This document shows, in pieces, positions 32,730 to 41,322 of a stretch of 64,000 nucleotides of DNA. The DNA is from Mycobacteriales bacterium (GTDB taxonomy: Bacteria > Actinomycetota > Actinomycetes > JAFAQI01). Both the position numbers and the translations under genes were made by a program. The notes under the pieces were generated by a model. That model made no database searches and was not told the origin of the DNA. It worked only from the letters and a program-made list of their open reading frames with translations. Where the stretch lies: the NCBI GenBank assembly GCA_035550055.1, contig DASZRO010000035.1, positions 1-64,000 on the forward strand, written 5' to 3'. Positions within the stretch are counted from its first letter, which is position 1. Each line of letters opens with the position of its first letter.

Positions 32730-33910
32730 GCCCGCGCGACGAGACCGACCCCTGCGCAGAGATCCGCCGCTGGGCGTCCAGCGGGGCGATGGCGTTGACC
32801 GGCCATCGCGACGGCCCGCCGCAGCTCGTCGCCGGCGCCCCCGCAACCGCCGTCCGTGAGTCGCTGCGCGCGCTGTCCACGACCGCCACCGCGATGGGCC
32901 TCGACACGACGCGACTGCCGGACGAGCGGCTGATCGGCGAGCGCGCCGCGGCGATGGGCCTGACGCGCGGCGGCCGCGTGTCGCCAGGCGGCGCATGCCG
33001 ACTGCTCGATGCCGCAGACGGCACCGTCGCACTGACCCTGTCACGCCCCGACGACTTCGCGTCGCTGTCCGCTCTGCTGTCTCGAGACATCGACGACGAA
33101 CCGTGGGCGGCCGTCACCGCGTGGTGTCGCGACCACAGCGCCGACGACATCGTCGACCGGGCAACGCTGCTCGGCCTGGCCGCCGGGACGGTCGACCACA
33201 CCCTGCCCGGGACACGACCGCCGCGGGCCGAGCCGCGCCCCGGGACCCGGACCGGCCCGCCGCTGGTCGTCGACCTGTCGTCGCTGTGGGCGGGCCCGCT
33301 GTGTGCCCACCTGCTCTTCTTGGTCGGCGCGCACGTGGTTGACGCGAAAAGCACGACGCGCCCTGATCCGGGCGCCGAAGCCGCTCCCGCGTTTCACGGC
33401 TTGCTCCGCGACGGCACCCGGCGATGGACGACAGACTTCACCACCGCAGCCGGCCGGTCGAAGCTCCGGGACCTGCTGCTGCAAGCCGACATCGTGATCG
33501 AGGCGTCGCGGCCGCGGGCGCTCGAGCAGCTCGGGATCGACGCGGCCGCGATCACCGCCGAGTCGGGCGGCACCTGGGTGTCGATCACGGCGTACGGCCG
33601 GGCGCACAACCGCATCGGCTACGGCGACGACGTCGCGGCGGCGGCGGGTCTGCTCGGCGACGGGCCGGTGTTCGCCGCCGACGCGATCGCCGACCCGCTC
33701 ACGGGCTGCCACGCCGCCGCGGCCGCGCTCGACGCCTGGAGCGCCGGCACGTCGGGTGTCGTCGACATCTCGATGTACGACGTCGTGCGGTCGACGCGTG
33801 CTCCTCTGCCCGATGCGCAGGTCGTCCGCGACGGGGACGGCTGGGCGGTCGATCTCGGTGACCGACTGGTCCCGGTCGCCGAACCTGCAACACGTCAGGC
33901 GAGCAGATGA
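32726..33910 (+). CDS. family III CoA-transferase (CaiB/BaiF), rearranged
   Basis: A 394-residue protein. From about residue 178 it matches the N-terminal half of CaiB/BaiF CoA-transferases: VVDLSSLWAGPLCAHLL, a DIVIEASRPRAL segment, VSITAYGR, and the catalytic Asp in AIADPLTG. The first 170 residues (SSGAMALTG-DGPP, then GRVSPGGACRLLDAADGTVALTLSRPDDF and WAAVTAWCRDHS) look like middle and C-terminal segments of the same family. The usual C-terminal half is absent after residue 370. The order thus seems permuted or assembled from two half-copies. The reaction would be CoA exchange between acids. Overlaps both neighbours by ATGA. Confidence 0.75.
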   Translation: MSPRDETDPCAEIRRWASSGAMALTGHRDGPPQLVAGAPATAVRESLRALSTTATAMGLDTTRLPDERLIGERAAAMGLTRGGRVSPGGACRLLDAADGTVALTLSRPDDFASLSALLSRDIDDEPWAAVTAWCRDHSADDIVDRATLLGLAAGTVDHTLPGTRPPRAEPRPGTRTGPPLVVDLSSLWAGPLCAHLLFLVGAHVVDAKSTTRPDPGAEAAPAFHGLLRDGTRRWTTDFTTAAGRSKLRDLLLQADIVIEASRPRALEQLGIDAAAITAESGGTWVSITAYGRAHNRIGYGDDVAAAAGLLGDGPVFAADAIADPLTGCHAAAAALDAWSAGTSGVVDISMYDVVRSTRAPLPDAQVVRDGDGWAVDLGDRLVPVAEPATRQASR

Positions 33911-35220
33911 CCCTCGTCCGGCACGCGGAGGTCGATCGCAAGATCGTCGACGTCCGCTTCGACGGTCGCGTCGTACGTCAGGTCTCACCCCACCCCCTCA
34001 CCCCGCTCGACGACGAGGAAGTAATCGACGGTGGCCGGTGTGCCTTGCTTCCCGGCCTGCACGACCACCACATCCATCTGCTCGCCACAGCGCGCGCGGC
34101 GACGTCGATCGACGTCAGCAGCGGGGTCGACGCACTCGCCGCCGCGCCCGCGACGGGCGGTTGGCTGCGGGCGGTCGGTGGCACGGACGACCTCGACGCC
34201 GCCGCGCTCGACCGGGTCGTGACCAACCGGCCGGTGCGCGTCCAGCACCACAGCGGCGCGATGTGGGTGCTCAACTCGGCGGGCCTGGCCGCGGTCGGCT
34301 CCGCGGAGGCAGCCGAGGACGGCATCGAACGTGACGCGTCCGGGTCGCCGACCGGCCGGTTGTGGCGGCTCGACGACTGGCTCGGCTCGCGGGTCGACGA
34401 CGATCCGCCCGACCTCGGTCCGCTCGGGCGCCGGCTGTCGGACCACGGGATCACCGGGGTCACCGACGCGACCCCTCACCTGGGTGCGGGGGCCGAGCTC
34501 ATCGCAGCGGCGACGCTGCCGCAACGCATCCACTTCCTCGCCGCCGACGCTCCTGCATGGGGCGTCACCGGGCCACGCAAGATCGTGCTCGAAGACCACG
34601 ATTTGCCGTCGTACACCGAGCTGCGGGAGACCATCGCGGACGCCCGCGTGCTCGGCCGGGCGGTCGCGGTGCACTGCGTCACCCGCGAGTCGCTGCTGTT
34701 GCTGCTTGCGGTGCTCGACGAGATCGGCGCCGTCACCGGCGATCGGATCGAGCATGCGTCGATCGCTGATGCCACCACCGTCGAGCGGATCGCGAGGCTC
34801 GGGGTCGCGGTCGTCACCCAGCCCGGATTCATCTGCCAGCGAGGCGATCGCTATCTCGCCGACGTCCCCGCCGACGACCTGCCCGACCTCTACCGCTACT
34901 CGTCGCTGGTCGAGGCGAAGGCGTGCGTCGTACCCAGCAGCGACGCGCCTTACGGTCCGCTGGATCCCTGGACCATCATGCGAGCGGCACGCGACCGCCG
35001 CAGCGAGAGCGGCGCCCGGGTCAACGTGAAGGAGTGGGTCGCGGCGGCGATGGTGCTCGACGGCTACCTGCGTCACCCGGATGCGCTTCACGCGCCACGG
35101 CGGCGGATCACGCCGGGCGCGCCGTCCGATCTGATCCTGCTGCAGCTACCGCTCGCCGAGGCCCTCGACGACCCACGCGCCGAGCTGGTCCGGCGTACCT
35201 GGCACGCCCGTCACCGGTAG
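33907..35220 (+). CDS. amidohydrolase-family metal-dependent hydrolase
   Basis: A 437-residue TIM-barrel amidohydrolase of the Amidohydro_3 type. Metal-site residues visible: HDHHIH after strand 1, His in AVHCVTRES, His in IEHASIAD and Asp in SSDAPYG; a short N-terminal beta-sandwich precedes the barrel and GAPSDLILL closes it. Relatives hydrolyse amide or cyclic-amide bonds, N-acyl groups or aromatic ring amides, and some hydrate double bonds. Third gene after the crotonase and CoA-transferase, with an ATGA overlap; no further gene belongs to this operon. Confidence 0.82.
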   Translation: MTLVRHAEVDRKIVDVRFDGRVVRQVSPHPLTPLDDEEVIDGGRCALLPGLHDHHIHLLATARAATSIDVSSGVDALAAAPATGGWLRAVGGTDDLDAAALDRVVTNRPVRVQHHSGAMWVLNSAGLAAVGSAEAAEDGIERDASGSPTGRLWRLDDWLGSRVDDDPPDLGPLGRRLSDHGITGVTDATPHLGAGAELIAAATLPQRIHFLAADAPAWGVTGPRKIVLEDHDLPSYTELRETIADARVLGRAVAVHCVTRESLLLLLAVLDEIGAVTGDRIEHASIADATTVERIARLGVAVVTQPGFICQRGDRYLADVPADDLPDLYRYSSLVEAKACVVPSSDAPYGPLDPWTIMRAARDRRSESGARVNVKEWVAAAMVLDGYLRHPDALHAPRRRITPGAPSDLILLQLPLAEALDDPRAELVRRTWHARHR

Positions 35221-35276
35221 GGCCCCTGTCCACACCCCTGTGGATGATTTTTCCTTGATTTGCAACGGAATTCCTG

Positions 35277-35305
35277 TTGATCTTGTCGCCGCGTGCGGCT
35301 ATCAT
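35277..35305 (+). promoter_or_regulatory. sigma70-type promoter of HNH gene
   Basis: TTGATC (35277-35282) and TATCAT (35300-35305) are separated by 17 bases, the ideal spacing for a housekeeping promoter. Transcription should begin near 35312, inside the SOS box that directly follows the -10 box. Confidence 0.65.
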
Positions 35306-35321
35306 TCGAACATACGTTCGA
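35306..35321. promoter_or_regulatory. SOS box (LexA operator)
   Basis: TCGAACATACGTTCGA is an exact match to the actinobacterial LexA site TCGAAC-N4-GTTCGA. It touches the -10 box and covers the predicted transcription start, so LexA would repress the following gene until DNA damage. Confidence 0.85.
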
Positions 35322-35334
35322 CTATGGGGAGACC

Positions 35335-36516
35335 GTGCTCGACCAGACGACGCAAGTCCTCATGGAGGACGTCGCGCGCCTGGTCGCACAAGACCCGCAC
35401 GACCTGCCCGACTCACTGCTGTTGGCCTCCACCGAGGCGCTGCTGACCGCCCGCCGTCGCCTGGACGGGGTGCTGGCGCGTCGGCTTCAGGTGATGGACA
35501 CCCGGCAGGCCACCACGACGGAGTGTGGCTGCTCGACCCGTGCCTGGCTGGTCGAAGAACAGCAGCTGTCGCAGACGGACGCCTGCGCCCGGTTGGCGGT
35601 CGCGCGCTCGTACCCAACCCGGCCGGCGATCGTAGAAGCGATGCTCGCCGGCGAAGCGACCCAGGACCAGGCGAAAGTCATCACGGCGTTCCTGCCCAAA
35701 CTGCCTTCGGCGCAGACTCGGGACCACGCCGAGAAAGAGCTCCTCGACCTGACCCGCTACGCCGACCCCACCCTGATGACCCGGGGGTTGCGCGAGCTTG
35801 CCGACAAGCTGTGCCTCAACGAGACAGCCGAGGAGCGCGCGGTGCGGCGTTACGAAGGCCGCTACCTGACCTTCACCGACACCATCGAGGAAATGGTCCG
35901 CATCGACGGGATGCTCGACCGGACCGGCGCCGCCATCCTGCGCAAAGCGCTCTACCCGCTGTCGGCCAAAGCCGGGCAGGTCGACGAGCGCACCCCGACC
36001 CAACGCAACGCCGACGCCCTCGTCGAGCTCGCCACCCTCGCCATGAAAGCCGGCGAGCTGCCCGACACCGCCGGCGAACCCACCCAGGTGACCGTGCTCA
36101 CCCACCTCGCCGACCTGACCGCCCGCCTCGAGGCCGGCGACACCTGCCACGCGACGCTCGAAGACGTCCCGATCACCCCGAACACCGCCCGGATGCTCGC
36201 CTGCGACGCCGGCATCATCCCGGCAGTGCTCGGAGGAGCTTCCGAAATCCTGGACCTCGGCCGATCCACCCGGACCTGGAGCCGAGCACAACGCCGAGCC
36301 GCGAAGATCCGCGCGAACGGGCACTGCGAATCACCCAAATGCCAGACCGCCATCGTCCGATGCGACCTCCACCACGAGGACTACTGGGAGCACGGCGGTC
36401 ACACCAACCTCAACAAGGCCATCTACCTGTGCCCCTACCACCACTGGCTCGAACACCACACCGACTGGCATCACACCCGAAACAAAGACGGCACCGTCGA
36501 GCTTCGAAGAACCTGA
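35335..36516 (+). CDS. DUF222/HNH endonuclease-like protein (13E12 type)
   Basis: A 393-residue protein with an N-terminal DUF222 helical domain and a C-terminal HNH nuclease motif: CESPKCQTAIVRCDLHHEDYW (two Cys and the catalytic HH), NLNKAIYLCPYHHWLEHH. This is the architecture of the 13E12 repeat family of mycobacteria, several members of which are LexA-regulated. The role is unknown; a DNA-damage-induced nuclease is inferred. The GTG at 35335, with GGGGAG upstream, lies after the SOS box; an earlier GTG at 35293 would put the promoter and operator inside the coding region. It stands alone and is not linked to transposase genes. Confidence 0.87.
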   Translation: MLDQTTQVLMEDVARLVAQDPHDLPDSLLLASTEALLTARRRLDGVLARRLQVMDTRQATTTECGCSTRAWLVEEQQLSQTDACARLAVARSYPTRPAIVEAMLAGEATQDQAKVITAFLPKLPSAQTRDHAEKELLDLTRYADPTLMTRGLRELADKLCLNETAEERAVRRYEGRYLTFTDTIEEMVRIDGMLDRTGAAILRKALYPLSAKAGQVDERTPTQRNADALVELATLAMKAGELPDTAGEPTQVTVLTHLADLTARLEAGDTCHATLEDVPITPNTARMLACDAGIIPAVLGGASEILDLGRSTRTWSRAQRRAAKIRANGHCESPKCQTAIVRCDLHHEDYWEHGGHTNLNKAIYLCPYHHWLEHHTDWHHTRNKDGTVELRRT

Positions 36517-36518
36517 AG

Positions 36519-36543
36519 CGAGAGATCGACCTGACCGCTCTCG
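36519..36543. terminator. weak hairpin between convergent genes
   Basis: CGAGAG (36519-36524) and CTCTCG (36538-36543) pair around 13 bases in the short space between the HNH gene and the convergent GNAT-like gene. The stem is only six pairs and no T-run follows, so termination is a tentative reading. Confidence 0.25.
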
Positions 36544-36561
36544 GTACGCGTCGTCGATGCG

Positions 36562-37035
36562 CTAGTCGAGGAGCGGCTCGTATCGAGGGCGAGCGAACGG
36601 CCAGTCGTCGCCGACCAGCCACGCCGCGAGGTCACGCCGGAACGCCTCCTCATGTGCCGCCTTGGACTCGCGCAGCCACGACTGAACGTAGGCATCGTGG
36701 ACGCCGTCGGTGTCCGGGAAGATGTAGACACAGCCGACGACGTCGTCGTCGCTGTCGAGGACGGTATAGGTGAATCCGCGCTTCTCGGCGAACTCGCGGG
36801 CGTGGCGTTCGAGATGACTGAGGTTCTGCTCCAACGGCAGCTCCTCGGGCCAGCGCCCGTCCGGGAAACCCGGCAGGGAGCGGATGTAGTCGATGCTCGA
36901 CATCCACGCCGCGTAGTCCCGGTCGTTGTGCTGCGGACCGAGGGGCTCGAGCCGAAACGGCCCGATCGTCAGATGCGTCACGGGCTCGAACCCGGCGGGC
37001 ACGAACCGGCGTTCGTCGGCCACGGCGGTTCGCAC
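36562..37035 (-). CDS. GNAT-like acetyltransferase
   Basis: A 157-residue protein resembling a trimmed GNAT fold: LTIGPFRLEPLGPQHNDRDY at the start, then TYTVLDSDDDVVGCVYIFPD (beta-4 and acetyl-CoA-loop region) and a terminal LAAWLVGDDWPF. The usual Q/RxxGxG/A pyrophosphate loop is not clear, so catalysis is uncertain. GTG 37035 follows the LivF stop by two bases, while GTG 37023 is better placed relative to GGAG. It may be cotranscribed with the importer but shows no functional tie. Confidence 0.6.
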   Translation of the reverse strand: MRTAVADERRFVPAGFEPVTHLTIGPFRLEPLGPQHNDRDYAAWMSSIDYIRSLPGFPDGRWPEELPLEQNLSHLERHAREFAEKRGFTYTVLDSDDDVVGCVYIFPDTDGVHDAYVQSWLRESKAAHEEAFRRDLAAWLVGDDWPFARPRYEPLLD

Positions 37036-37037
37036 TC

Positions 37038-37748
37038 CTACAGGTAGCTGATGCCCGATCCGGCGCCTTGCAGCTCCGCCGGCTCACCGACGAACGTGAA
37101 GGTGCCTTTCGCCATGACATAGCAGATGTCGGCCAACCGCAACGCATATTGCGTGTACTGCTCGACGAGCACGATCGTCATGCCGTCGCCCTTGAGGTGC
37201 TCGACCGCGTCGTAGAGCGTCTGGACGATCAGCGGCGCCAGGCCCGCCGAGATCTCGTCCATCATGAGCACCTTCGGGTTGGCCAGGAACGCCCGGCTCA
37301 TCGCCAGCATCTGCTGCTCGCCGCCGGACAGCGTCCCTGCCCGCTGACCTTGCCGGTGGGCGATGGCGGGGAACATCTCGTTCACCCGGGCGAGCTGGCG
37401 GCGCCGCCAGGCCTTGTCGACCCCCTGCGCGGACTCGGCGGCGAGCTCGAGGTTCTCCCCCACCGACAGGCCGGGGAACACCCCGCGTCCGTCGGGGATC
37501 AGCGTCAGGCCGCGCTGGGCGCGATAGTAGGTCGACAGACCGTCGATCCGCCGCCCGAACAGGCGTACCGAACCCGCCGTCGTCGCGACAGTTCCGGTGA
37601 GCGCGCCGAGCGTGCTCGTCTTTCCCGCACCGTTCGGTCCGAGCAGCGCAACCGTCGCGCCCTCCGGCACCGCCATCGACAGGTCGTGGACGACGGTGAC
37701 CTTCCCGTAGCCCGCCGAGAGGCCTTCGGTCTGCAATGCGAGCGTCAC
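37038..37748 (-). CDS. livF: branched-chain-type ABC importer ATPase LivF
   Basis: A 236-residue ATPase with Walker A LLGPNGAGKTST, ABC signature LSGGEQQMLAM, Walker B VLMMDEISAGLAP and the H-loop region replaced by VEQYTQYA, the Gln/Tyr variant typical of LivF. It forms the cytoplasmic motor with LivG. The GTG start overlaps the LivG stop (GTGA). Ligand type cannot be read; in catabolic regions such importers often take up aromatic or dicarboxylic acids, amides or small lipophilic acids rather than leucine. Confidence 0.92.
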   Translation of the reverse strand: MTLALQTEGLSAGYGKVTVVHDLSMAVPEGATVALLGPNGAGKTSTLGALTGTVATTAGSVRLFGRRIDGLSTYYRAQRGLTLIPDGRGVFPGLSVGENLELAAESAQGVDKAWRRRQLARVNEMFPAIAHRQGQRAGTLSGGEQQMLAMSRAFLANPKVLMMDEISAGLAPLIVQTLYDAVEHLKGDGMTIVLVEQYTQYALRLADICYVMAKGTFTFVGEPAELQGAGSGISYL

Positions 37749-38545
37749 GCGTCCACCACCGCATCCTCGTCCAGGTCGGCGCCGAGATAGGCCGCTCGTA
37801 CGACGGGATCCTGGCGGACCTGCGCGGGCGTGCCTTGCGCGATCATCCGGCCGAAGTCGAGCACGTAGATCTGGCTCGACAGCGCCATGACCAGCTCGAT
37901 GTCGTGCTCGACCAGCAGGATGGTCAGCCCGAGGTCGGCCAGCGAAGCGAGCACGGAGTGCAGCCGCTCGGTCTCGGCGTTGGACAGGCCGCTGGCCGGC
38001 TCGTCGAGCAGCAACACCTTGGGTTCGGTGCACAACGCCCGGGCGAGCTCGACCAGCCGCGACAACCCGGTCGGCAGCGAGCCGGCGGGCCGATCGGCGA
38101 GATCGGCGATCCCCACCAGGTCCATGGCCTCGCGCACTCTGCGCAACACCGCCGGGTTGTCCGGGTGGCGCAGCGAGAACAGGTCGCGCCAGATGTGCTG
38201 GCTGGCCCGGCCCTCGACGGCGACCTGGAGGTTCTCGGCGACCGACAGTCCGGAGAACAGCTCGAGGATCTGGAACGTCCGTGCCATGCCGGCCCGGGCG
38301 CGCTTGTCCGGCGTCATGCCCTTGAGGCTTCGGCCGTCGAGATAGGCAGCGCCGCCGTCCGGGTTCAGGATCCCGCTGATCGCGTGGAACATCGTCGTCT
38401 TGCCGGCGCCGTTCGGCCCGATCAGCGAGGTGACCTGGCCCGGGTGCGCGGTGAGGCTCGCGTCGTTGACCGCGACGAAGCCGCCGAAGCGCACCGTGAT
38501 GTCACGCGCTTCGAGGACCGCGCCGCGCAGGTCGTTGCCGCTCAC
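37745..38545 (-). CDS. livG: branched-chain-type ABC importer ATPase LivG
   Basis: A 266-residue ATPase: Walker A LIGPNGAGKTTM, signature region LPTGLSRLVELARAL (Gly-Gln replaced, as usual in LivG), Walker B VLLLDEPASGL, and the H-loop in LVEHDIELVMAL. The C-terminal QDPVVRAAYLGAD tail is the characteristic LivG ending. GTG start within the stop of the permease gene. Partner of LivF. Confidence 0.92.
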   Translation of the reverse strand: MSGNDLRGAVLEARDITVRFGGFVAVNDASLTAHPGQVTSLIGPNGAGKTTMFHAISGILNPDGGAAYLDGRSLKGMTPDKRARAGMARTFQILELFSGLSVAENLQVAVEGRASQHIWRDLFSLRHPDNPAVLRRVREAMDLVGIADLADRPAGSLPTGLSRLVELARALCTEPKVLLLDEPASGLSNAETERLHSVLASLADLGLTILLVEHDIELVMALSSQIYVLDFGRMIAQGTPAQVRQDPVVRAAYLGADLDEDAVVDA

Positions 38546-40749
38546 GAGTCACCCCCTGCGAGCAGACGCTCGGCGAACGCCGAGGGCTGCAGGTCGTGGC
38601 CCGGTGGCGGCGCGTGCTCGACCGCGGCCCGTCGCGCCGCGAACGCCGCGAGGCTCCGCTGCGCCGGCGACGGGCCGACGCCGTCGCCCCGGACGTAGCG
38701 CAGCACCGTTCCGATCAGACCGCCCGGCAGGTAGCCGACGAGGACGGCGATGCCACCGATCACGATCAGGCTCGACCCGGTCTTGCCCGTGGCGACGTCG
38801 ACCGCGACGTAGAGCGTCGCGGCGAGGATCGCGCTGGACCGGTAGGACAGCCCGAAGACGACGACCGCGCCGAACCAGTAGAGGCTGAACAGCGGGGAGA
38901 ACGGACCGTCCGGGTTGACGTTGAGGGTCCCCTGCTGCTGCACGATCAGGCTGCCGCCGATCGCGGCGATGAAAGCGCTGGCACCGAAGATCAGCAGCTT
39001 GTAGCGGCGCAGCGAGATGCCGACGCTGACCGCGCCTCGCTCGCTGTCGCGCATCGCGCCGAGCACCCGGCCGAGCGAGCCGCTGCGCAGGTTGCGGACG
39101 AGCAGCAGCACGAGGCCGAGCACGGCGAGCTCGTAGTACAGGAACGTCCGGTCGCCCGACAGCGACCAGCCGAACAGGTTCGGCCGGTTGCTGTTGCGCC
39201 CGCTCGTCCAGCTCGGGTTCTGGAAGATGAACGCGTCCACGCACTGCGCGAACGCCAACGTGATGAGGCCGAGGATCAGGCCGCGACGGCGCAACGCCGG
39301 GTAGCCGACGATCACGCCGATCGGGATCACGACGAGCGCGCCCACGATCATGGCGAGGATCACCGGGAAGTGCGGAATGGCGGTGTTGTACGGCAACGGC
39401 AACAGGCCGTTCTGCAACCGCGCCGTGATGTAGGCGCCGAGGCCGGCGAACGCGGCGGAGGCCAGCGACAGATGGCCGCTGAAACCGGTGATGGCCACGA
39501 TCGAAAGGAACGCCACCGAGTAGGCGACGACCTGCTGGGCGGTGACCAGGTTCTGCCCCGACAGCAACGCCGGTACGACGATCGCCACCAGCCCGGCGAC
39601 CAGCACGCCTTGCAGGGTCGCCGCGGTGCTGCGCCGGCCGATCCGGCTGAACGTCGCCGTCACGACACCCGCGGTGCCGCCGCTACCGGACTCGTCGAGG
39701 TTGCGGTAGATCAGCAGGAACACCACGGTGGTGAGCACCGGGATCTGGACGACGATGTCGGAGTTGACGCCGGGCAGCCAGTTCAGCCAGTGGGGGTAGT
39801 GCGGACTGACCAACGCCGAGCCGAGGCTGCCGACCAGCCCGAGGCCGAGGCCCGCCGCGACCGCCGTACCGATGTTGCGCAGCTTCGCGACCACCGCGAC
39901 GCCGATGATCTGCAGCACCTGGAGCGCGAGCGCGCCGTTCTGCAGGCCGACGGTGGGCGAGTCCAGCACCCCGGCGAGCGAAGCGAAGCCCGCGGCGATC
40001 GCCCACGACAGCATCGAGATCCGGTTGGCGTTGACGACGAAGAGCTCGGCCAGCTCGCGCCGGTCGACGACGGCACGCACCTGCCGGCCGAGCCGGGTGA
40101 AACGGAAGAGCAGGAGCAGGCCGCCGGCTGCGCCGGCGATCATCGCGACGTTGCCGACGACGGTCCACGACACGGACACCGCGCTGTTGCCGCTGCCGAT
40201 CTGGAACGCCTGACCGAGGGAGAAGACGTTCTTCGGCTGGTAGCTGTTCTCGCCGTAGATGACCCCGCCGATGCCGAGCAGCAGGATCAGTACGCCGAGG
40301 TTCGCGACGAGCTTCTCCGCTGTCCCCGCCGACCGGCGTTCCAGCGGCCGGAACACGATCAGGTCCACCAGCGTGCCGATCGCCGGACCGATCAGCAGGA
40401 CGACCATCAGCAGCGACAGCCAGACCGGAATGCCGTCGTGGCTGGTGAACTCGTACATGATGAACGCGCAGGCGGTCGCAATGCCGGCGAACGCGAAGTT
40501 GAACACCCCGGTCGCTCGGTAGGCGACGACGAGGCCGGTCCCACCGAGGGCGGCAACCGCGCCGATCGACAGGCCGGCGACGATCTGCTGGCCGTAGAAA
40601 GACCAGTCGTTCGGGTCGGCGGCGTAGACCCAGAGCAGGAACAGCACCGCGACCGGCACGCCCCAGTGACGCAGCCGCGCCGGGACGGCGGCGGGCAGCC
40701 GGCTGGCCGACGGACCGGCGGCGCCTGCCAGCCGTGGGTCGAGGGTCAT
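38542..40749 (-). CDS. fused LivH-LivM permease
   Basis: A 735-residue protein joining both membrane subunits of a LIV-type importer. The first half is LivH-like, with GGTGLVVAYRATGVFNFAFAG and about eight hydrophobic segments. The second half, from about residue 370 (GLVAIVVPALLSGQNLVTAQQV), is LivM-like, with SVAFLSIVAITGFSGHLSLASAAFAGLGAY and RDSERGAVSVGISLRRYKLLIF, the loop that contacts the ATPase. A charged linker joins them. The fusion fixes a 1:1 ratio. The tail, after the last helix, is about 50 residues of cytoplasmic extension. Its stop overlaps LivG's start; the zinc-motif membrane gene is upstream. Confidence 0.92.
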   Translation of the reverse strand: MTLDPRLAGAAGPSASRLPAAVPARLRHWGVPVAVLFLLWVYAADPNDWSFYGQQIVAGLSIGAVAALGGTGLVVAYRATGVFNFAFAGIATACAFIMYEFTSHDGIPVWLSLLMVVLLIGPAIGTLVDLIVFRPLERRSAGTAEKLVANLGVLILLLGIGGVIYGENSYQPKNVFSLGQAFQIGSGNSAVSVSWTVVGNVAMIAGAAGGLLLLFRFTRLGRQVRAVVDRRELAELFVVNANRISMLSWAIAAGFASLAGVLDSPTVGLQNGALALQVLQIIGVAVVAKLRNIGTAVAAGLGLGLVGSLGSALVSPHYPHWLNWLPGVNSDIVVQIPVLTTVVFLLIYRNLDESGSGGTAGVVTATFSRIGRRSTAATLQGVLVAGLVAIVVPALLSGQNLVTAQQVVAYSVAFLSIVAITGFSGHLSLASAAFAGLGAYITARLQNGLLPLPYNTAIPHFPVILAMIVGALVVIPIGVIVGYPALRRRGLILGLITLAFAQCVDAFIFQNPSWTSGRNSNRPNLFGWSLSGDRTFLYYELAVLGLVLLLVRNLRSGSLGRVLGAMRDSERGAVSVGISLRRYKLLIFGASAFIAAIGGSLIVQQQGTLNVNPDGPFSPLFSLYWFGAVVVFGLSYRSSAILAATLYVAVDVATGKTGSSLIVIGGIAVLVGYLPGGLIGTVLRYVRGDGVGPSPAQRSLAAFAARRAAVEHAPPPGHDLQPSAFAERLLAGGDS

Positions 40750-40762
40750 CGAGATCGAGGCC

Positions 40763-41305
40763 TCAGGCTTGATCCGGGTGGCACATCCGGCACGGCTTCA
40801 GCCCGCGGCTGGTGACCTCGCCGCGGCTGATCTGGTCGGCCTTCTTGCCTTCGACCATCGCGCAGTCGGGGAGGTGGTAGCTGGCGCCTCGGGCGACCGC
40901 GCGGAACGGCTTCGCCGCGGCGCGCGCCCCGGGCGCCGGTACGTCGGCGACGGCGTCGCTGCGGGCGAGCAGTACGGCGTGCAGCTCGGCGACCATCTCC
41001 TCCAGCCGGTCGAGGCGGCCCGAGTCGCGGCGCAAGTCGTTGATCATGAAGATCCGGTTGCCGATCGCGACGAGCACGATGCCGAGCAGCCCGGCGCTCG
41101 CCAGATACGGCAGCTGCTTGGCGACGAGCGACTCGCCCGAAACGCCATACCAGCCGACGAACAGCGCGACCAGCCCGGCGGCCACGAACAGGTAGCCGAG
41201 GTAGGGCCGGACGCCCTCGACCAGCCAGGCGAAGCCGACCGACGGTGTGACCTCGACCCGATCAGGGTCGGGCGTCCTCGTCGAAATGGCGCGAGCGGAT
41301 GCCAT
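40763..41305 (-). CDS. small membrane protein with Cys-rich C-terminus
   Basis: A 180-residue protein with two membrane segments (about 37-57 and 70-88), a coiled segment (RRDSGRLDRLEEMVAELHAVL) and a C-terminal YHLPDC-x(22-24)-GLKPCRMCHP motif. That Cys pattern matches the small zinc/Ada-like metal-binding module that appears at the ends of assorted envelope proteins. The ATG at 41305 follows GGAGAC. It lies between the secreted-protein gene and the permease gene in the same orientation. The function is unknown; a regulatory or assembly partner of the importer is a guess from position. Confidence 0.75.
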   Translation of the reverse strand: MASARAISTRTPDPDRVEVTPSVGFAWLVEGVRPYLGYLFVAAGLVALFVGWYGVSGESLVAKQLPYLASAGLLGIVLVAIGNRIFMINDLRRDSGRLDRLEEMVAELHAVLLARSDAVADVPAPGARAAAKPFRAVARGASYHLPDCAMVEGKKADQISRGEVTSRGLKPCRMCHPDQA

Positions 41306-41322
41306 CGTCTCCAGTCCCTTCG

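Noticed and set aside
35293-36516. Earlier GTG start for the DUF222/HNH protein
   Set aside because: It would place the -10 box and the SOS box inside the coding sequence; the GTG at 35335 has a proper ribosome-binding site.
35335-36516. Mobile element around the HNH gene
   Set aside because: No transposase, terminal repeats or target duplication; 13E12-type genes are dispersed but not shown to be mobile here.
38596-40815. Plus-strand open frame of 739 codons across the permease gene
   Set aside because: Low-complexity Asp/Arg/Glu/His sequence, antisense to clear LivH-LivM membrane helices.
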